Below are positions 36,968 to 48,643 of a stretch of 64,000 nucleotides of DNA, piece by piece. The stretch comes from Voacanga thouarsii (taxonomy: Eukaryota; Streptophyta; Magnoliopsida; Gentianales; Apocynaceae). Each line of letters opens with the position of its first letter. The first letter of the stretch is position 1. A program made the translations under genes and the position numbers. The notes beneath the pieces are model-generated. The model saw nothing but the letters and a program-made list of their open reading frames with translations. It ran no database searches and was not told where the DNA came from. Where the stretch lies: the NCBI GenBank assembly GCA_026120185.1, contig JANUWF010001696.1, positions 186,001 to 250,000 on the forward strand. Direction: 5' to 3'.

Positions 36968-37448
36968 GAAGGTAGAATATATTCAGGCCCAAGAAGGCGG
37001 ATAGTTTTCTTATGTTTGTGAGTGGGTATGGGATAGATTTCTCTAACAATATTAGGGGTTTTATGTTCGATCCTTCTTCTAATTCCTATAGTAATAACTA
37101 AATTGGTGTGGAGGAATAATAGTTAGAATATTACCGATATGACTTGATAATCAAACTTATATTTGTTTAATCATTTATTTATTTATTTATCCCCAAATCC
37201 TGATTCTTTGTTGCAAGTGTTTATATATTCAAAATATGGGTATCGTATATGATATGCATTTCCTTTTCTGCAAAAGTATGATTTGATAAATTTGAATTAA
37301 GAACTTTTAAGCACTTATTTTTTCTTGCGAATTATTATATGCATTTGTTATAAGAAAGCTTAAAGATGTTATTGCATTGACTTTGCATTCACATTCACAT
37401 GACCCCTTTTTCATATTACCTTATCATTACTGGATGATGTAACTAAAT
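36968..37448 (+). other. Element D leader, right of the CRM-like insertion
   Basis: Continues the D leader. Text near 37250 (ATGCATTTCCTTTTCTGCAA) echoes A2 near 57950, just upstream of gag. The end of the acidic leader ORF would fall at the start of this stretch. No other gene is seen. Confidence 0.65.
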
Positions 37449-38020
37449 ATGGCACTAAGACACAAAACTGTGGTTCGTAGTAGAGCCATTCATGATAGTG
37501 CATCGGATTTCATACAAATGCAATACTCCATACCCAACGTGGAAGGAGGGTATGAACAAGAGCAGGAAGTGGCACCTGAGGGGCCTATGGATATGACTCT
37601 CAGGCAAGCTTTAAAATTATTTTCATTTAAAATAATTGGTATCTCGCAACAATGTTAATTATTCAAGCAAGAGAATAAGAACCTTCTAGAACATAGAAGG
37701 ACTTTAACTTCCTTACTCCAAAGAATATATGTTGCCACCATGGATACTACTACTCAAGCTATTAATATAGTTAATAAGGGAAATAAAACGAGGCCACAAG
37801 TGAAGGCCAAGACATTTATTTCAAGCAGAGAGGACTTTAGACGAGATGCAGATGGGTAAACTATTTATTTTGAATCTTGGAATGGAATGTATTCTATAGA
37901 CTTAGTACCATGCATTTTTTTGTATATTATAGTGTACTTTTCGCCTAAGTCATGATAGTCAAGAATTAAGTCCTATAAATTATTTGTACACATTTTTCCA
38001 TGTTTAGAGGAAGAATTTAT
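37449..38020 (+). pseudogene. gag: Element D gag/protease remnant
   Basis: MALRHKTVVRSRAIHDSAS at 37449 matches the A1 and A2 Gag start. MTLRQAL follows at about 37595. The capsid core is deleted. At about 37795 RPQVKAKTFISSRED resembles the region just before the A1/A2 protease, and 37900-38010 gives SHDSQELSPINYLYTFF-like text that aligns with the early protease. It ends at the E1 insertion. The rest of D pol is not in the window. Confidence 0.72.
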
Positions 38021-38024
38021 AGGT

Positions 38025-39553
38025 TGTATCTAGAAAGTGAAAGTTTGTTGAAGAAGAAAACTGCTCAGGAATTTAATTCTCACATTTTTTTTTAGGATCA
38101 TGATAGCATATAAGGTATGGAATCATGGTTAAAGTAAGGATCTTAACTTAATTATGGAAACAGAGTAATGCATTTTCATAGATTGATTAGATATGATTAA
38201 GTATAGAGAAGGTGAGGCTAAGGAAATGTGGTGCCTAATATCTGGAGCGAGGAATTATAAGCTATTGTGGAAGGAGTGCTAAGAATTTTTGTTTTGCTAC
38301 AATGGATGATGTAGACATAAACTATGAGTGTGGGACGATACTTGGGTAGGTTAAATGTTTCATTACTACAATTATAATGAAGTTGACAACATTACATCTG
38401 CGTGGGAAAGAATATGTGGTGAAGATAGTTATAGACTTAGAACAATTGAGACTGTCTTTAGTAATAATGAGGGACAAAAGCTCTTGATTAGTTTGGTAGG
38501 TGAGAATTTTAGCCAAACATAGTATTACCTTCGAGATATGTAGTAACTAATATGATCTTGCTTGATGGTTGTTTAATTGGTGAATTTCGTGGCTAATTTT
38601 GGAGTTAAATACGAGACCCACCTAGAAGCTCAAAACAAGGATTTTGAAGCAAAACAAACGTACCCAATTTAAATACTAATACCCTAAGATAATTAGAGAA
38701 CCTAAATCACTAGAAATAGTAATCGAGTCTACTAATTCATGCCCAAGAACCCTCAACCCAACTAAGGAGTCAAGAACAATTGAAGTAGATGAACTTGTCA
38801 GCTAAAGATAACCTCTGTTCAAGATGCTTAGATTATCAAGAAACTGAAACTCTACTTTAATAGGTTAGTTAGATTTATCCTTATGAGTTTATAGACACAA
38901 ATTAAATGTAAGGAATAGAATCCTAAGATTAGTCTTCGCCTTCATGGTTGAACCTCAAGAACTCTCACAAGAGTCTCTCTTTGATCTCATGGATAATATC
39001 CAATATATATATATATATATATAAGCGTCTAAACCTAGCTAATGTGAGATGAAATCTTAGCTATTAAAGCTTTTAAAAGTTGTAGAATAACCCTATTACG
39101 TAATAAAATTCGTGAAAATTTAATTGGAAACAAAACAATGCACAATAAAAGAGTTCAACTAAAATTGGGCATTTCACAACATATACCTAAGAAGTTGGTA
39201 ATTTCTTAATTGGTCTTGAAATTTCCTTTTTCATACTTGATTCCTATTTTTGTTCTTTGTTTCCTAATTTTTTTAGGAAATAGTTTTAGATAGTTTCCTA
39301 AATTAAACTCCACCAATTCACTTGTATATATGTAAATAATCCGTTATTATAATTAATTAAGTTAAGTATTTGCAAGAAGCTTTTATATCAATGAAGATGA
39401 TTTTTTTCTTATTGAGTATTCTTCTCTTGTTTCTTGTGTAGTCGATACTTACTTGCAAGTATGCTATATTTTTGGGAGTAGAGTTGAAATTTTATTAGTA
39501 CATGACGATTGCATTTTGAATGAAACATATTTAAATGTCATAAATCTCGTACA
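38025..39553 (+). repeat. E1 5' LTR (Athila-like)
   Basis: About 1.53 kb from TGTATCTAGAAAGTG to CGTACA, nine bases before an Asp-type primer site. Near-identical to 52094-53659. The exact left end could be up to 10 bp earlier. Its middle (about 38560-39230) is a CRM-related LTR fragment in reverse orientation, with a (TA)n run at 39002-39023. Confidence 0.75.
38560..39230 (-). repeat. Antisense LTR fragment inside E1 LTR
   Basis: The reverse complement is colinear with 26300-26760. It carries a TATATA tract followed by R-U5-like text. It is present at the same place in E2 (about 52640-53310), so it was there before the two copies separated. Confidence 0.55.
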
Positions 39554-39562
39554 AAAATATTT

Positions 39563-39580
39563 TGGTAGCGTTGCTGGGGA
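39563..39580 (+). promoter_or_regulatory. E1 primer binding site (tRNA-Asp type)
   Basis: TGGTAGCGTTGCTGGGGA, close to the TGGCGCCGTTGCCGGGGA site used by plant Athila/Tat elements. Confidence 0.8.
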
Positions 39581-39728
39581 ACAAAATAAAATTTTGATCT
39601 TCTTCATTCTACGATTGATTTTTGTGATATATGACTCTAATTAGTTCTCTTGGTACCAAAATTTCATTTTTACACTTTAATTTTGCTTCCCTTTGTTTTG
39701 TAGGTTGTTCAACTTCTTGTAGGCAATT

Positions 39729-41276
39729 ATGGAGAGCACTTCAAGGAGCATTAAATTGGAAGTTGCCAAGAATTTGCTCCATTGGAAGGCAATTCTTAAA
39801 ATTGATTGGAATTTTTTTATTTTTTTTTGTACTTTCTTTCCTATTCTTTCTTTTACAATGAATGCCAATTTATCTCTTAAAGAACTTGCTTACCTAACCC
39901 TAAATAATCAACCCTTATGCATTGTTTTTTACGAAGTTAATCATTCTTTTCAAATTGCAATCGACTTTAATTCAACTTTTACCATCTTTTCATGTCTTAC
40001 CAGGGGAAGATCAACATAGGCACTTGGAAGAATTTCATGTTCTATACTCTAATATGAAACCCAAAGGAATTCAACCAGAGTTGGTTAAATTGTGTGCATT
40101 CCCATTTAGTTTGCACGGACATGCTATGGATTGGTTGTATGATTTGCCTATAGGTTCCATTACCAATTAGTCAAGCATGCAAAAAAAAATAAAAAAAATC
40201 CCACATCTGGAGCTACATCCATTAGAAATGAAATATGTGGAACTAGGCAGTTACTTAGGGAATCATTGCATGAATATTGCAAAAGATTTAAAAGACTTTG
40301 TGGTAGGTGCCCTCATCATCAAATTAGTGATCAACTAATTGTGCAATATTTTTATGAAGGGTTGCACCCTCATGATAGGTCAATGATTGATGCAGCTAGT
40401 GGTGGTGACCTTGTGGATAAAACCCTACAAGCAACTAAGGATTTAATTGCTAATGTGGAATCCAACATACAATGTTTTGGCAACATGAATGATCCCATGA
40501 AGAAAGTAGGTGAGGTAGGCATAATTTCTTCAGAAGAAAAGGTTGACAAACTCACAAATGTAGTAGGAAAGATTCTAGAAACAAACTCACAACTTATGAC
40601 ATGTTATTTTTGTCATTTTATTGATCATTCTAGTGATATTTGTCATAATTTTGATTTAATGAACATGCCAATGTCTTACGAATCAAGCCCCTAGGAGATT
40701 CAATGCATATTCTAGCAATTTTAATGAGGGATTTTGAGATCACCAAAATTTTAGGCGGGGAAATTAAGGGGTTACAAAACCTATGGCTGGCAATTCTTCC
40801 ACTTGTATCTCCTCTCTCAAATCCATCTCAAGGCATGTCTCTTGAATATATGGTCAAGTCTTTTGCATCTAGTTCCTTAAATTTTCAAAATGAGACTAAG
40901 CCTTGCATTTATCATTTAGAAGATCAACTAGGGAAATTAACCTTAGAGAATTATTACATAAAGGTAAATGTTTTGAATGAACTTCTATCTCAATCCATTG
41001 CCCATCAAAAGAATGCCAAAGCCATCACCCTTGGGAGTGGGAAATAGTACAATGGACCTAGGATAATGTCTTGAGAGGAGGAACATGAATTAGAAGTAGC
41101 ACAAGTACCCAAGCCAACACATGAACCTAGTGTAGGGGAGCCTAGGTTGGGAAAATCGGCACCTAGCAAAGTGCAACAACCATTCCCTAGTAGGTTCGCT
41201 AAAAATAGGAAGAAGGAAATAGAAAAGAACCTTTTGAAAATTTTTAAGAAATATGAGATTCATCTAGGTAAGTTCC
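39729..41276 (+). pseudogene. gag: E1 gag (Athila-like), broken and cut
   Basis: Gag of the Athila type. From the ATG at 39729, pieces in shifting frames read LKELAYLTLNNQPLC, LPGEDQHRHLEEFHVLYSNM, LCAFPFSLHGHAMDWLYDLP, LHEYCKRFKRLCGRCPHHQI, QYFYEGLHPHDRSMIDAASG and VDKTLQATKDLIANVESN. A complete CCHC knuckle, CYFCHFIDHSSDIC, is present. It ends PFPSRFAKNRKKEIEKNLL and KYEIHLGKFL, typical of the stretch before protease, and stops at the copia LTR edge at 41277. Confidence 0.85.
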
Positions 41277-41278
41277 TG

Positions 41279-41540
41279 AAGGACCGCGGGAAAATAATAA
41301 CACAGCAGATGACAGCAAATTTAAAATTTTTTCGACCAAAAGTCTAGGATTAATTAATTTTAGGGTGTTTAGTCTGAATAACTAGAGCTGAATTAGCGTT
41401 CAACACGAAGGACTGTGGGAAAAATAAATACGCAACGGAAGACAGCAACTTAAAATTCTATCCGAGCGAAAGCCTAGGAATACTTACTTCTAGGGTGTTT
41501 TACTTGAATAACCGGAGTCGAATTCAAGTTTGACAGCACT
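41279..41540. repeat. Tandem duplication of about 126 bp in X1
   Basis: AAGGACCGCGGGAAAATAAT at about 41279 recurs as AAGGACTGTGGGAAAAATAA at about 41407, with colinear text after each (CTAGGGTGTTT, GAATAAC, GGAGTCGAATT-like). Confidence 0.75.
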
Positions 41541-42314
41541 TCTCAACTGAAACGACTACTTGTTTTGCGGGTATACTAGCTAACTGTCGGCTCCATCGCA
41601 TCAAACACTTACCACATTACCAGCTCTTGACCTTATAGAGATTTCTCGTACCTCTATAGACCTCTACCGATGAAAGTAGAACAAGGATGAAGAATATTGG
41701 ATGAAAAAAAGGAAGAGATAAAACGGAAAAGGAAAAATGACAAGAAAACGGTGGCTTGTTTTGTTGAAGGAAAAACAACGAAAGCTATCTCTGTGATTTC
41801 GGTCAACCGCCACGTATAATACCAAAACCAAAACATATATATACATCTTTCCTTTTTCCTTTTTCGACTGAACAACCGACCTTCCTATTTTAATTTTTTT
41901 CCTTATTTCTTTTTTCCTTTTACATATGCAGGTTTTCTAAAAACTTGTAGCCATGACCATCAAACCCTGATAGACCACGAAATCTGAATTGGTCGAAAAC
42001 TAGTTAAATAGCTCTCTTATTAATTAATTAATCTACTTGGGTCCAATATAAAATTACCAATAGTATTAATTAATAAACTAATTAAATCGATTTATTTATT
42101 TATTAATTAATTCACTTAGGTTTAATAGAAAATTATTTAAGATAATTAATTAATAAATCAATTAGTTGTTATAATCCAAAAAATAATTAATTGGACTCCT
42201 AGAATAATTCTTCCAATAATAAATTCCCCCAACAAGCCTATATAGTAAATAAATTTACTAAGGTTATTTGACTTACTCTGGGGACCAAAAGACATATTAT
42301 TCTTGGCTAATAAA

Positions 42315-43693
42315 TGTTAGTGTTGTGCCCTAGAGGCAATCACTTGTACATTGTATATGATATATTTTATTTTAATAAAAGACATTATTTATCTTACAGT
42401 TTCTTTTGTCTAATTTAAGTAATATAAATGTTCGATAAAGTCCATAGTACAACATTGTGTTAAGGAAATCATGATAGAGATCATGATATGAAATTCCTAC
42501 TGCACTGGATGGTGTTAGTACTTAAATAGTCCCTGGCCATAGTATTAATGAGATAGGACATCATTAATGAGTTAAGACTAGCATGTGTTAGACTTCCTGA
42601 TTTGATCAGGCGGTGGTTCTCATAACCGTGAGTATTGAGATACTCAAAGTTAACATATGGATGTTTGTTAACGGAACAAGTTCATTAGATGACCTAGCTT
42701 ACTCCCACTATAGTGGATAACTATTTAGTGATAATCACATGGATAACTATTTAGTGCTAGTGATATAATCTCAATATAGCAATAATGCAAGTATCCTTAA
42801 ACATGAGATCTCTAAGGTACTTTGTTTGCTGAGCTTTGTACTTTCATTCCAATCTTCGGAGCTCGATCGAGGGCCGCCTATGGGATGTATATTGGGTACA
42901 TCGTGAGGTACACGAAAGTAGTTGAGAAGGTCGATAAATGATTTACCACTCCTAATAGTAAAGGCGAATATCTCACGGCCACTTGTAGGAATTACTACTC
43001 GAGAAGTCTTTGGCCAAGGCGGTTGTGTATTGAAAATAGTTCCAATTGGTACTCATCTAGAGTAGTGGATTCCTAGTACAAGTACTATTGTATTCGGATC
43101 AGAATTAATTCTGGAGGGAATTGGCACTAATTCCATACTCCAAACTGAATGAGATATTGTACGGTGAAATGAGTTAATTGCACTGAAGTTTGTTATTGAA
43201 GGGTTCATGTCAAGCCACTTGACTTCCTGAACTCTTGGGTAGTCATGATGTGTTGTTAGATACCGCTCATTATATGGGAATGTGGGTTTATTAATTGATG
43301 AATTAATAAACCAATCCTCATTAGAATTAATAGGATTAATTGTAATTAATTATGGATTATTAACCTCAAAGACGTTTGGATAAACTCATGTTCGCTACCA
43401 AATTGACTGGGAAACCTAATAGGTCACACACAATAGAGGATTATATACTCAAAATGTTATTTGATAACATAGTGGGATTGATTGAGAAAAAGAGAAGTTG
43501 TAGTGGACAAACTGCAATTAGTTATAATTTGTGGTCCAAGTTGTAATTGTGAGAACTTGATGTTTCCAATTACAATTTGGTAATTCTAATAGGATTAGAA
43601 TTCTCAATTTTAGTAGGATTTTTTATATGATATAATGGATACACACGAAAACCTAAATGAATGTGATTGTCAAGCCACACAACTAAGACAACG

Positions 43694-43770
<77 letters not shown>

Positions 43771-43879
43771 GCTGAAAACGAAAATAGCCCTTGCCAACTT
43801 AGTGTTTCTGCTAGCATAGAAAACTTCGTGCTTGAGTATTCCTCTTAATGGATTACTGTTAGAGATAATCACACACTGT
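42315..43879 (+). repeat. Copia LTR, Angela-like, 3' truncated
   Basis: It starts TGTTAGTGTTGTGCCCTAGA and matches the solo LTR 48644-50367 up to CACACACTGT at 43879. The last ~235 bp are missing, along with any right target duplication (left 5-mer ATAAA). The start resembles the TGCCCTAGAGGCAATA start of Angela-type copia LTRs. It is on the plus strand inside minus-strand X1. Confidence 0.8.
43698..43765. repeat. (CT)n microsatellite
   Basis: About 34 CT units. The sister LTR has only an imperfect CTTCTT tract here, so this is a local expansion. Confidence 0.97.
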
Positions 43880-44194
43880 ATTGACCACATGAAAATATTG
43901 TAATAACACACATGAAAATTTTAAAAAATATTGCAATAACACACACTTTCATTTTAAAAAACTTTATTTATTACCACATGAAAATGTTGACCTCGAGAAT
44001 AATATTGCAAATATTGTGTCTTCGACCTACCGGTATAATGATGAAAATGCCCCTCTATATAACACCTATCATTGACAATGGAAAATTCACTAACACCTTT
44101 CTCATTGACATATATCATCCTTTGATAGCTAGTCTAATAATCCATGACTACCAGTATGTATCTGAAGGCATAGGAAGCAGACAAACATAGGGCA

Positions 44195-44524
44195 TGCAGG
44201 GAAGTGAACATAAAAAAAAACTGGAAAAATAGGGGAATCTAGGATAGGGCCGGCATCGACTCCGATTGCCCTATCCGGCGCCAGTTGCGCCCTGTCCAAA
44301 TCCCGAGGTTTTAAAATTTTTACCTCTTCTTCTGGTTCTCAAAGGTAGCTGGACCGGAACGTGCACAACCAGGGTAGGTGTGCTGGTGGAAGCCTTTGGT
44401 GCGATTCCTGCAAACCTCCTACCTTGCCTTTGCATGCATGTGAACGCGGAACTCTCGGTCTTCCAGTATATGGCCTACCTAACTACCGTTTGGTGAACAA
44501 CTAACAGGCTAGGGAATTCTTCTG

Positions 44525-44569
<45 letters not shown>

Positions 44570-45986
44570 GCCTGCCATTTCACAGAGAAGAAGCCATCTC
44601 AGAGTGTGTAAGTTTTGTAACAACAACGTTGTTTCCAATCCTCCTGTTTAACCTAAATAAAACCATTGGTTAAACTGGATTGGGCCATTGAACACTTTGT
44701 TTAACCTTTTAGTCTTAATTAATTATTATAATCAGAACCAACCTAGTGGCCCAATTAATAATTAATTTTTCAGCCCAAATAAACTAGTCCAATTAATAAG
44801 CCTATATTAGTTTAGTCCTAGGTTAATCTTTAATTATTCAAATTAGGCCAAAGCCCTGAATAATTAATTAATCCAATAAACTAATTTAATTAATTCTCTC
44901 TCTTCATGGACCTTTATTTTATTCTAGCCCAATAATTAAATCAGGCTACTTAAATAAAATAAAATCTATTTAATTTAAGATCAATTCGTTAGCCCGTATT
45001 TAATTAGGACTCACGGACTATACTGGGGACCAAAAGACACACCGCCTTGGCTACTAAAATGACCAAAATACCCTTGTCATATAAATAGCTGTATTTTGCA
45101 TTTTAAATATTTCCTGATATCACCATAAGGAAATATTGATCCCAAGGACAGTGCTGCGTTAGCAAGGTCTCCGACCTACTGGTGTAATGACTAAAAGACC
45201 CCTCTATACATCACCGTACATTCAAAGAGAAAGAAGTGTATTAACACCTCTCTAAATGACATCTACCATCCTTAGGCCTCTAGTTAAACGATCCACGGCT
45301 TCCTAGATTGTTTTCGTTTTCTAAGGGAGCTACCCTAAAGCAAACATCCAAGTCATTTTTCTGAGGGGCCTAGATATTTAGATCATTCAGGCAACCACAA
45401 GGGGCGGTATAGTATAGAAACTATCTTGTACAAGTTTGTCTTAACTAACCAGCCACACATACCCAACATGCAAGTATATTGGCTCTACGATAGAACCTCA
45501 ACTATAGCATATCAAAGCATATGCTTTCAGCTTCGTCAGACCACCAACTTATACTCAAGTTGTAGAGTACTAGTCCACGCTATAATGGTAGTAGTCTAGG
45601 TTTGAACTATATAGTACTTTTAGAAACCACTACTATAAGTCCTATTCTACGTATTTAAAATATGCTTATGTCATGAAGTGAGTGGACTACTCACTGGCTA
45701 AAGGTAAGCCATTTCCTATTTAGAATTCACAACATGATAACCTAGACATGATGAGATTCCCAAGAATAAAAGTTTATGTGTTAAATAACCCATGATCCAT
45801 ACCTTACTGTGAAATACCATTGTTCATATTGACCACTTACCTAAAAACAATGGGTCTTTTCCAAACGTAATTGTGCACAAATAAAATTGTAGATTCACAA
45901 ATAGTTTCTAAAAATAAATTCTTTTATTAAAGCATTCGTTTTTTTTTACATCAGAAACCTAGTCTAAGAGGGCATACGTCCCAACA
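44195..45986 (-). repeat. Element G 3' LTR (copia, minus strand)
   Basis: The right edge (minus-strand start) is TGTTGGGACGTATGCCC at 45986, next to a polypurine-like tract. The left edge, near TGCAGGGAAGTG at 44195, is an estimate. It has a GA run at 44525-44568 and a GC-rich GGCGCC module at 44250-44300. No gene is visible. Confidence 0.7.
44525..44568. repeat. (GA)n microsatellite
   Basis: A GA run of about 40 bp in the G LTR. Confidence 0.97.
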
Positions 45987-45996
45987 GTATCCACTT
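45987..45996 (-). promoter_or_regulatory. Element G polypurine-like tract
   Basis: The minus strand reads AAGTGGATAC directly before TGTTGGGACG, a decayed form of the AAGTGGGAGAT tract common before copia 3' LTRs. Confidence 0.65.
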
Positions 45997-47050
45997 ATCA
46001 TAGGTAGCTACCCAAAAGTCTACATACTTAGTCTTATTTCCCAGGGCTTTGGATTATTTTATATTATCTCGAATAATGATAAGAGGGTGATTTCATCACG
46101 TAATGAAGTATAAAAACTCTATTCCATAAGTCTGTCTTAATTAATTAGAGTCATACACCTAATGCACAAGTTTATTGGCCTTGCGATAAGACTTCACCCA
46201 ACGTATATCAAAGTGTACAAGTCTAGCTTCACTAGACTACCAACTTATACACAAGTCTTAGGCTACATGTCCATGAAGTAGCTACAATAAACAAATTTTT
46301 ATACATGATAATGCCATAATATCATTCCTAATGAGTAGAATATCATCTACATAAAATACCATAATAGACATGTTATTGTCATATGTCTTCCTATACATAC
46401 TTGGCTCATCTACATTTTGTATGAAATCATAAGACTTTACAGTCATATAAAAACGTATGTTGTATGCCCATAATACTTGCTTAAGTCAATAAATGGACTT
46501 TTTAAGCCTACAGACCATATGTTCTTGGCATTTCACGACAAAATCTTCAGGCTGGGTAATATGGATGTCCTCGCTATGATAACCTTTAAGAAAGGCTATC
46601 TTGACTTCCATTTGCCACATCTCATAGTCATAATAACATACGATGGCCAAGAGAATGCAATGGCCAAGAGAATGTGAACAGACTTAAGCATGCCAACAGG
46701 TGAAAAGATGTCCTTATAATTGATCCATTCTTTCTGAGTGTAACCTTCTGCAACCAATCTTCTGTTAAAGGTTTTTACCTTTCTATCTGCACATCTCTTT
46801 TTCTTGTATACCCACTTACACCATATGGGTTTCATCCTTCTAGGTGTAGTAATAAGATCCCATATTTGATTGAGATTCGTAGACTCAATCTCAATATCAA
46901 TTGTTACTAGCCATTTATCTGCATCAACATCAACAATAGCCTTCTCGTATCTATTAGGTTCTTGTTCCTGATGGTCGAAGACTACCTCAAAGATACCCCC
47001 AGTCCATCTTTCTGGAACCCTAAATATCATCCCACAATGACGTGATTCTT
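45997..47050 (-). pseudogene. pol: Element G reverse transcriptase and RNase H remnant (Ty1/copia)
   Basis: Minus-strand copia RT: NLNQIWDLITTPRRMKPIWC, KWVYKKKRCADRKVKTFNRR, YTQKEWINYKDIFSPVGMLK, DYEMWQMEVKIAFLKG and QPEDFVVKCQEHMVCRLKKS. In another frame MVFYVDDILLIRNDIM holds the catalytic YVDD (46342-46353). Stops and frameshifts are frequent. The RNase H part below about 46150 is too decayed to follow. Text is closest to Tnt1/Angela-type copia. Confidence 0.85.
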
Positions 47051-47940
47051 TTTATATAGGGACATCTGGTAGTGCCTTTTTAGGTTCCGTAATTAGGGTA
47101 CTAAAAGTTGAAGTGTCAATTTACTTCTCTTTCAATTCCATCTTACTCGAAACCTTATTGGACACACTTTCTTCATCCTCTAAGTATCTAGCATGAGTAC
47201 TGATATGTATCTTTTACTCTAGGAGATGATAAAAGTATCTTCCCCTTGTTCTTTCTGGATACCTTACAAAGTAGCACAATTCTGATCTTGGATCTATCTT
47301 ACTTCTTTTAGTAAGTACATATGCTAGACAACCGTATATCTTGAGAAGATTCATACTAGGCTTTCATCTAGTCGACATCTTATAGGGAGTCTTAGGCACT
47401 AACTTTGGAGGCACTAAGTTTAAACTATATACTACTATTTCTTGAGCATATCCCCAAAGAGAAATAGGAAGAGTTGCATGACTCATCATGCTTTTTACCA
47501 TTTCCATCAATATTTTATTTCTTCACTCAAATACTCTATTATGCTCGAGAGTACCACGTGTAGTTAGTTGAGGTACTATACCCTAATGTACCAATTAGTC
47601 CTTGAATTCACTATGGAGATACTCTCCACCACAATCCAATCTTAGCTTTTTTATTAGTTTACCTGTTTGACGCTCCATCTCAGCCTTAAACTCCTCAAAT
47701 TTATCAAAGGAGTCAACTTGTGTCTCATCATGTAAACATAACCAAAACATGTGTCATCATTTGTGAATGTGGCGAAGTGTTGATAACAACCTCTAGTAGG
47801 TGAAAACATACAACCATAAACATCAGTAAGAACAAACTCTATTATTTCCTTGGCCCTTTTTGCCTTTTGAGTGAAGGGTGTTTTGATCATTTTACCCATA
47901 AGACAAGATTTATACTGAGGCCATTCCTCCAATTACGATG
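47051..47940 (-). pseudogene. pol: Element G integrase (Ty1/copia)
   Basis: Minus strand, N to C: KSCLMGKMIKTPFTQKAKRA, IEFVLTDVYGCMFSPTRGCY, HFATFTNDDTCFGYVYMMRH (core Asp region), LRLDCGGEYLHSEF (second Asp), ISLWGYAQEIVVYSLN, then the copia C-terminal text CLAYVLTKRSKIDPRSE. Several in-frame stops. It lies upstream of the RT on the minus strand, the order expected for copia and not for gypsy. Confidence 0.87.
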
Positions 47941-48424
47941 AGTCCAAAGACCCATTTTGGCTCCATTGACTAGAAATATATAAATTGTTTTTCAAAACTA
48001 GAATCCTATTATAATCAAATAAAAGCTACAAGTCTGGCTCTGCTTCGGCTTGCACTTGTGCTCCGTTGCCACTCTTAGTATATACTCTCCATTATTGAGT
48101 CCTTTTATCTTGTTGAACCCCTATAAGGAGTTATAGATTTGGTCAGTAGCTCCGAAATCAGTAATCTAAGTGGATGATGACCCAACCATCAATATTCACT
48201 CTATGTATACAGTAATACCTGAAGAGGACTTAGCCAAGAACTTCAGATAATCTTTCTGAAAGTGTCCTTTCTTTCCATACTCGAAGCATTTTCCCTTGGA
48301 CTTGCCACTGGGCTTCAATCCCTTGAACTAGGCCTCGACATTATTCTAGGCTTTCTTATTCTGGAACTTTGATGAGGGTTTATCACATATACCTTTTTCA
48401 GGATATTTTTTTTGGTTTTAATTA
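47941..48424 (-). pseudogene. gag-pol: Element G gag C-terminus and protease
   Basis: The minus strand shows KPSGKSKGKCFEYGKKGHFQKDYLK-type text. This is a CCHC knuckle in which two cysteines have become Tyr. A protease remnant follows, WITDFGATDQIYNSL, where WIIDSGAT-type text is usual. The right end is cut by the block at 48425-51860. Confidence 0.72.
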
Positions 48425-48569
48425 TAGTAAATCCTTGTTTAATTCACTACTCACCACACTATTTTCTTCAATTTTTGTAGGAATAAATAAAATAAGAATT
48501 GGAGATGAAAATAAAGAATAGGAGGAAAATGGAGCGAAAATGAAGAATAATTAAAGAATCACATACGAA

Positions 48570-48638
48570 CCAAGCAGCCTAGGGAAGCTTAACTTCCCTT
48601 GGTCGCCTAGCATAGTTTCTATTTTTGTTTTGTGCTGG
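48570..48638. repeat. Hairpin repeat array, left unit
   Basis: GCAGCCTAGGGAAG and CTTCCCTTGGTCGCC form an inverted repeat. Same design as 50373-50770, separated from it by the solo LTR. Confidence 0.65.
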
Positions 48639-48643
48639 ATGTT
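48639..48643. repeat. Target site duplication, left (ATGTT)
   Basis: ATGTT directly before the TGTTAG LTR start. Matches 50368-50372. Confidence 0.92.

Larger units (their letters stand above)
41277..44187 (-). repeat. Copia LTR X1 (minus strand), interrupted
   Basis: Plus-strand left edge TGAAGGACCGCGGG; right edge ...ACAAACA at 44187, which on the minus strand begins TGTTTGTCTG. Its 42260-42314 and 43880-44165 parts align with the G 3' LTR at 45000-45330 (shared GGGGACCAAAAGACA, ATGACTAAAAGACCCCTC-like text). A solo copia LTR splits it at 42315-43879. The left 260 bp are a tandem duplication. No gene is seen; 41654-41875 has only short shadow ORFs. Confidence 0.6.

Noticed and set aside
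43570..43911. Minus-strand ORF with a long Glu-Arg repeat
   Set aside because: It is the translation of a CT microsatellite inside an LTR.
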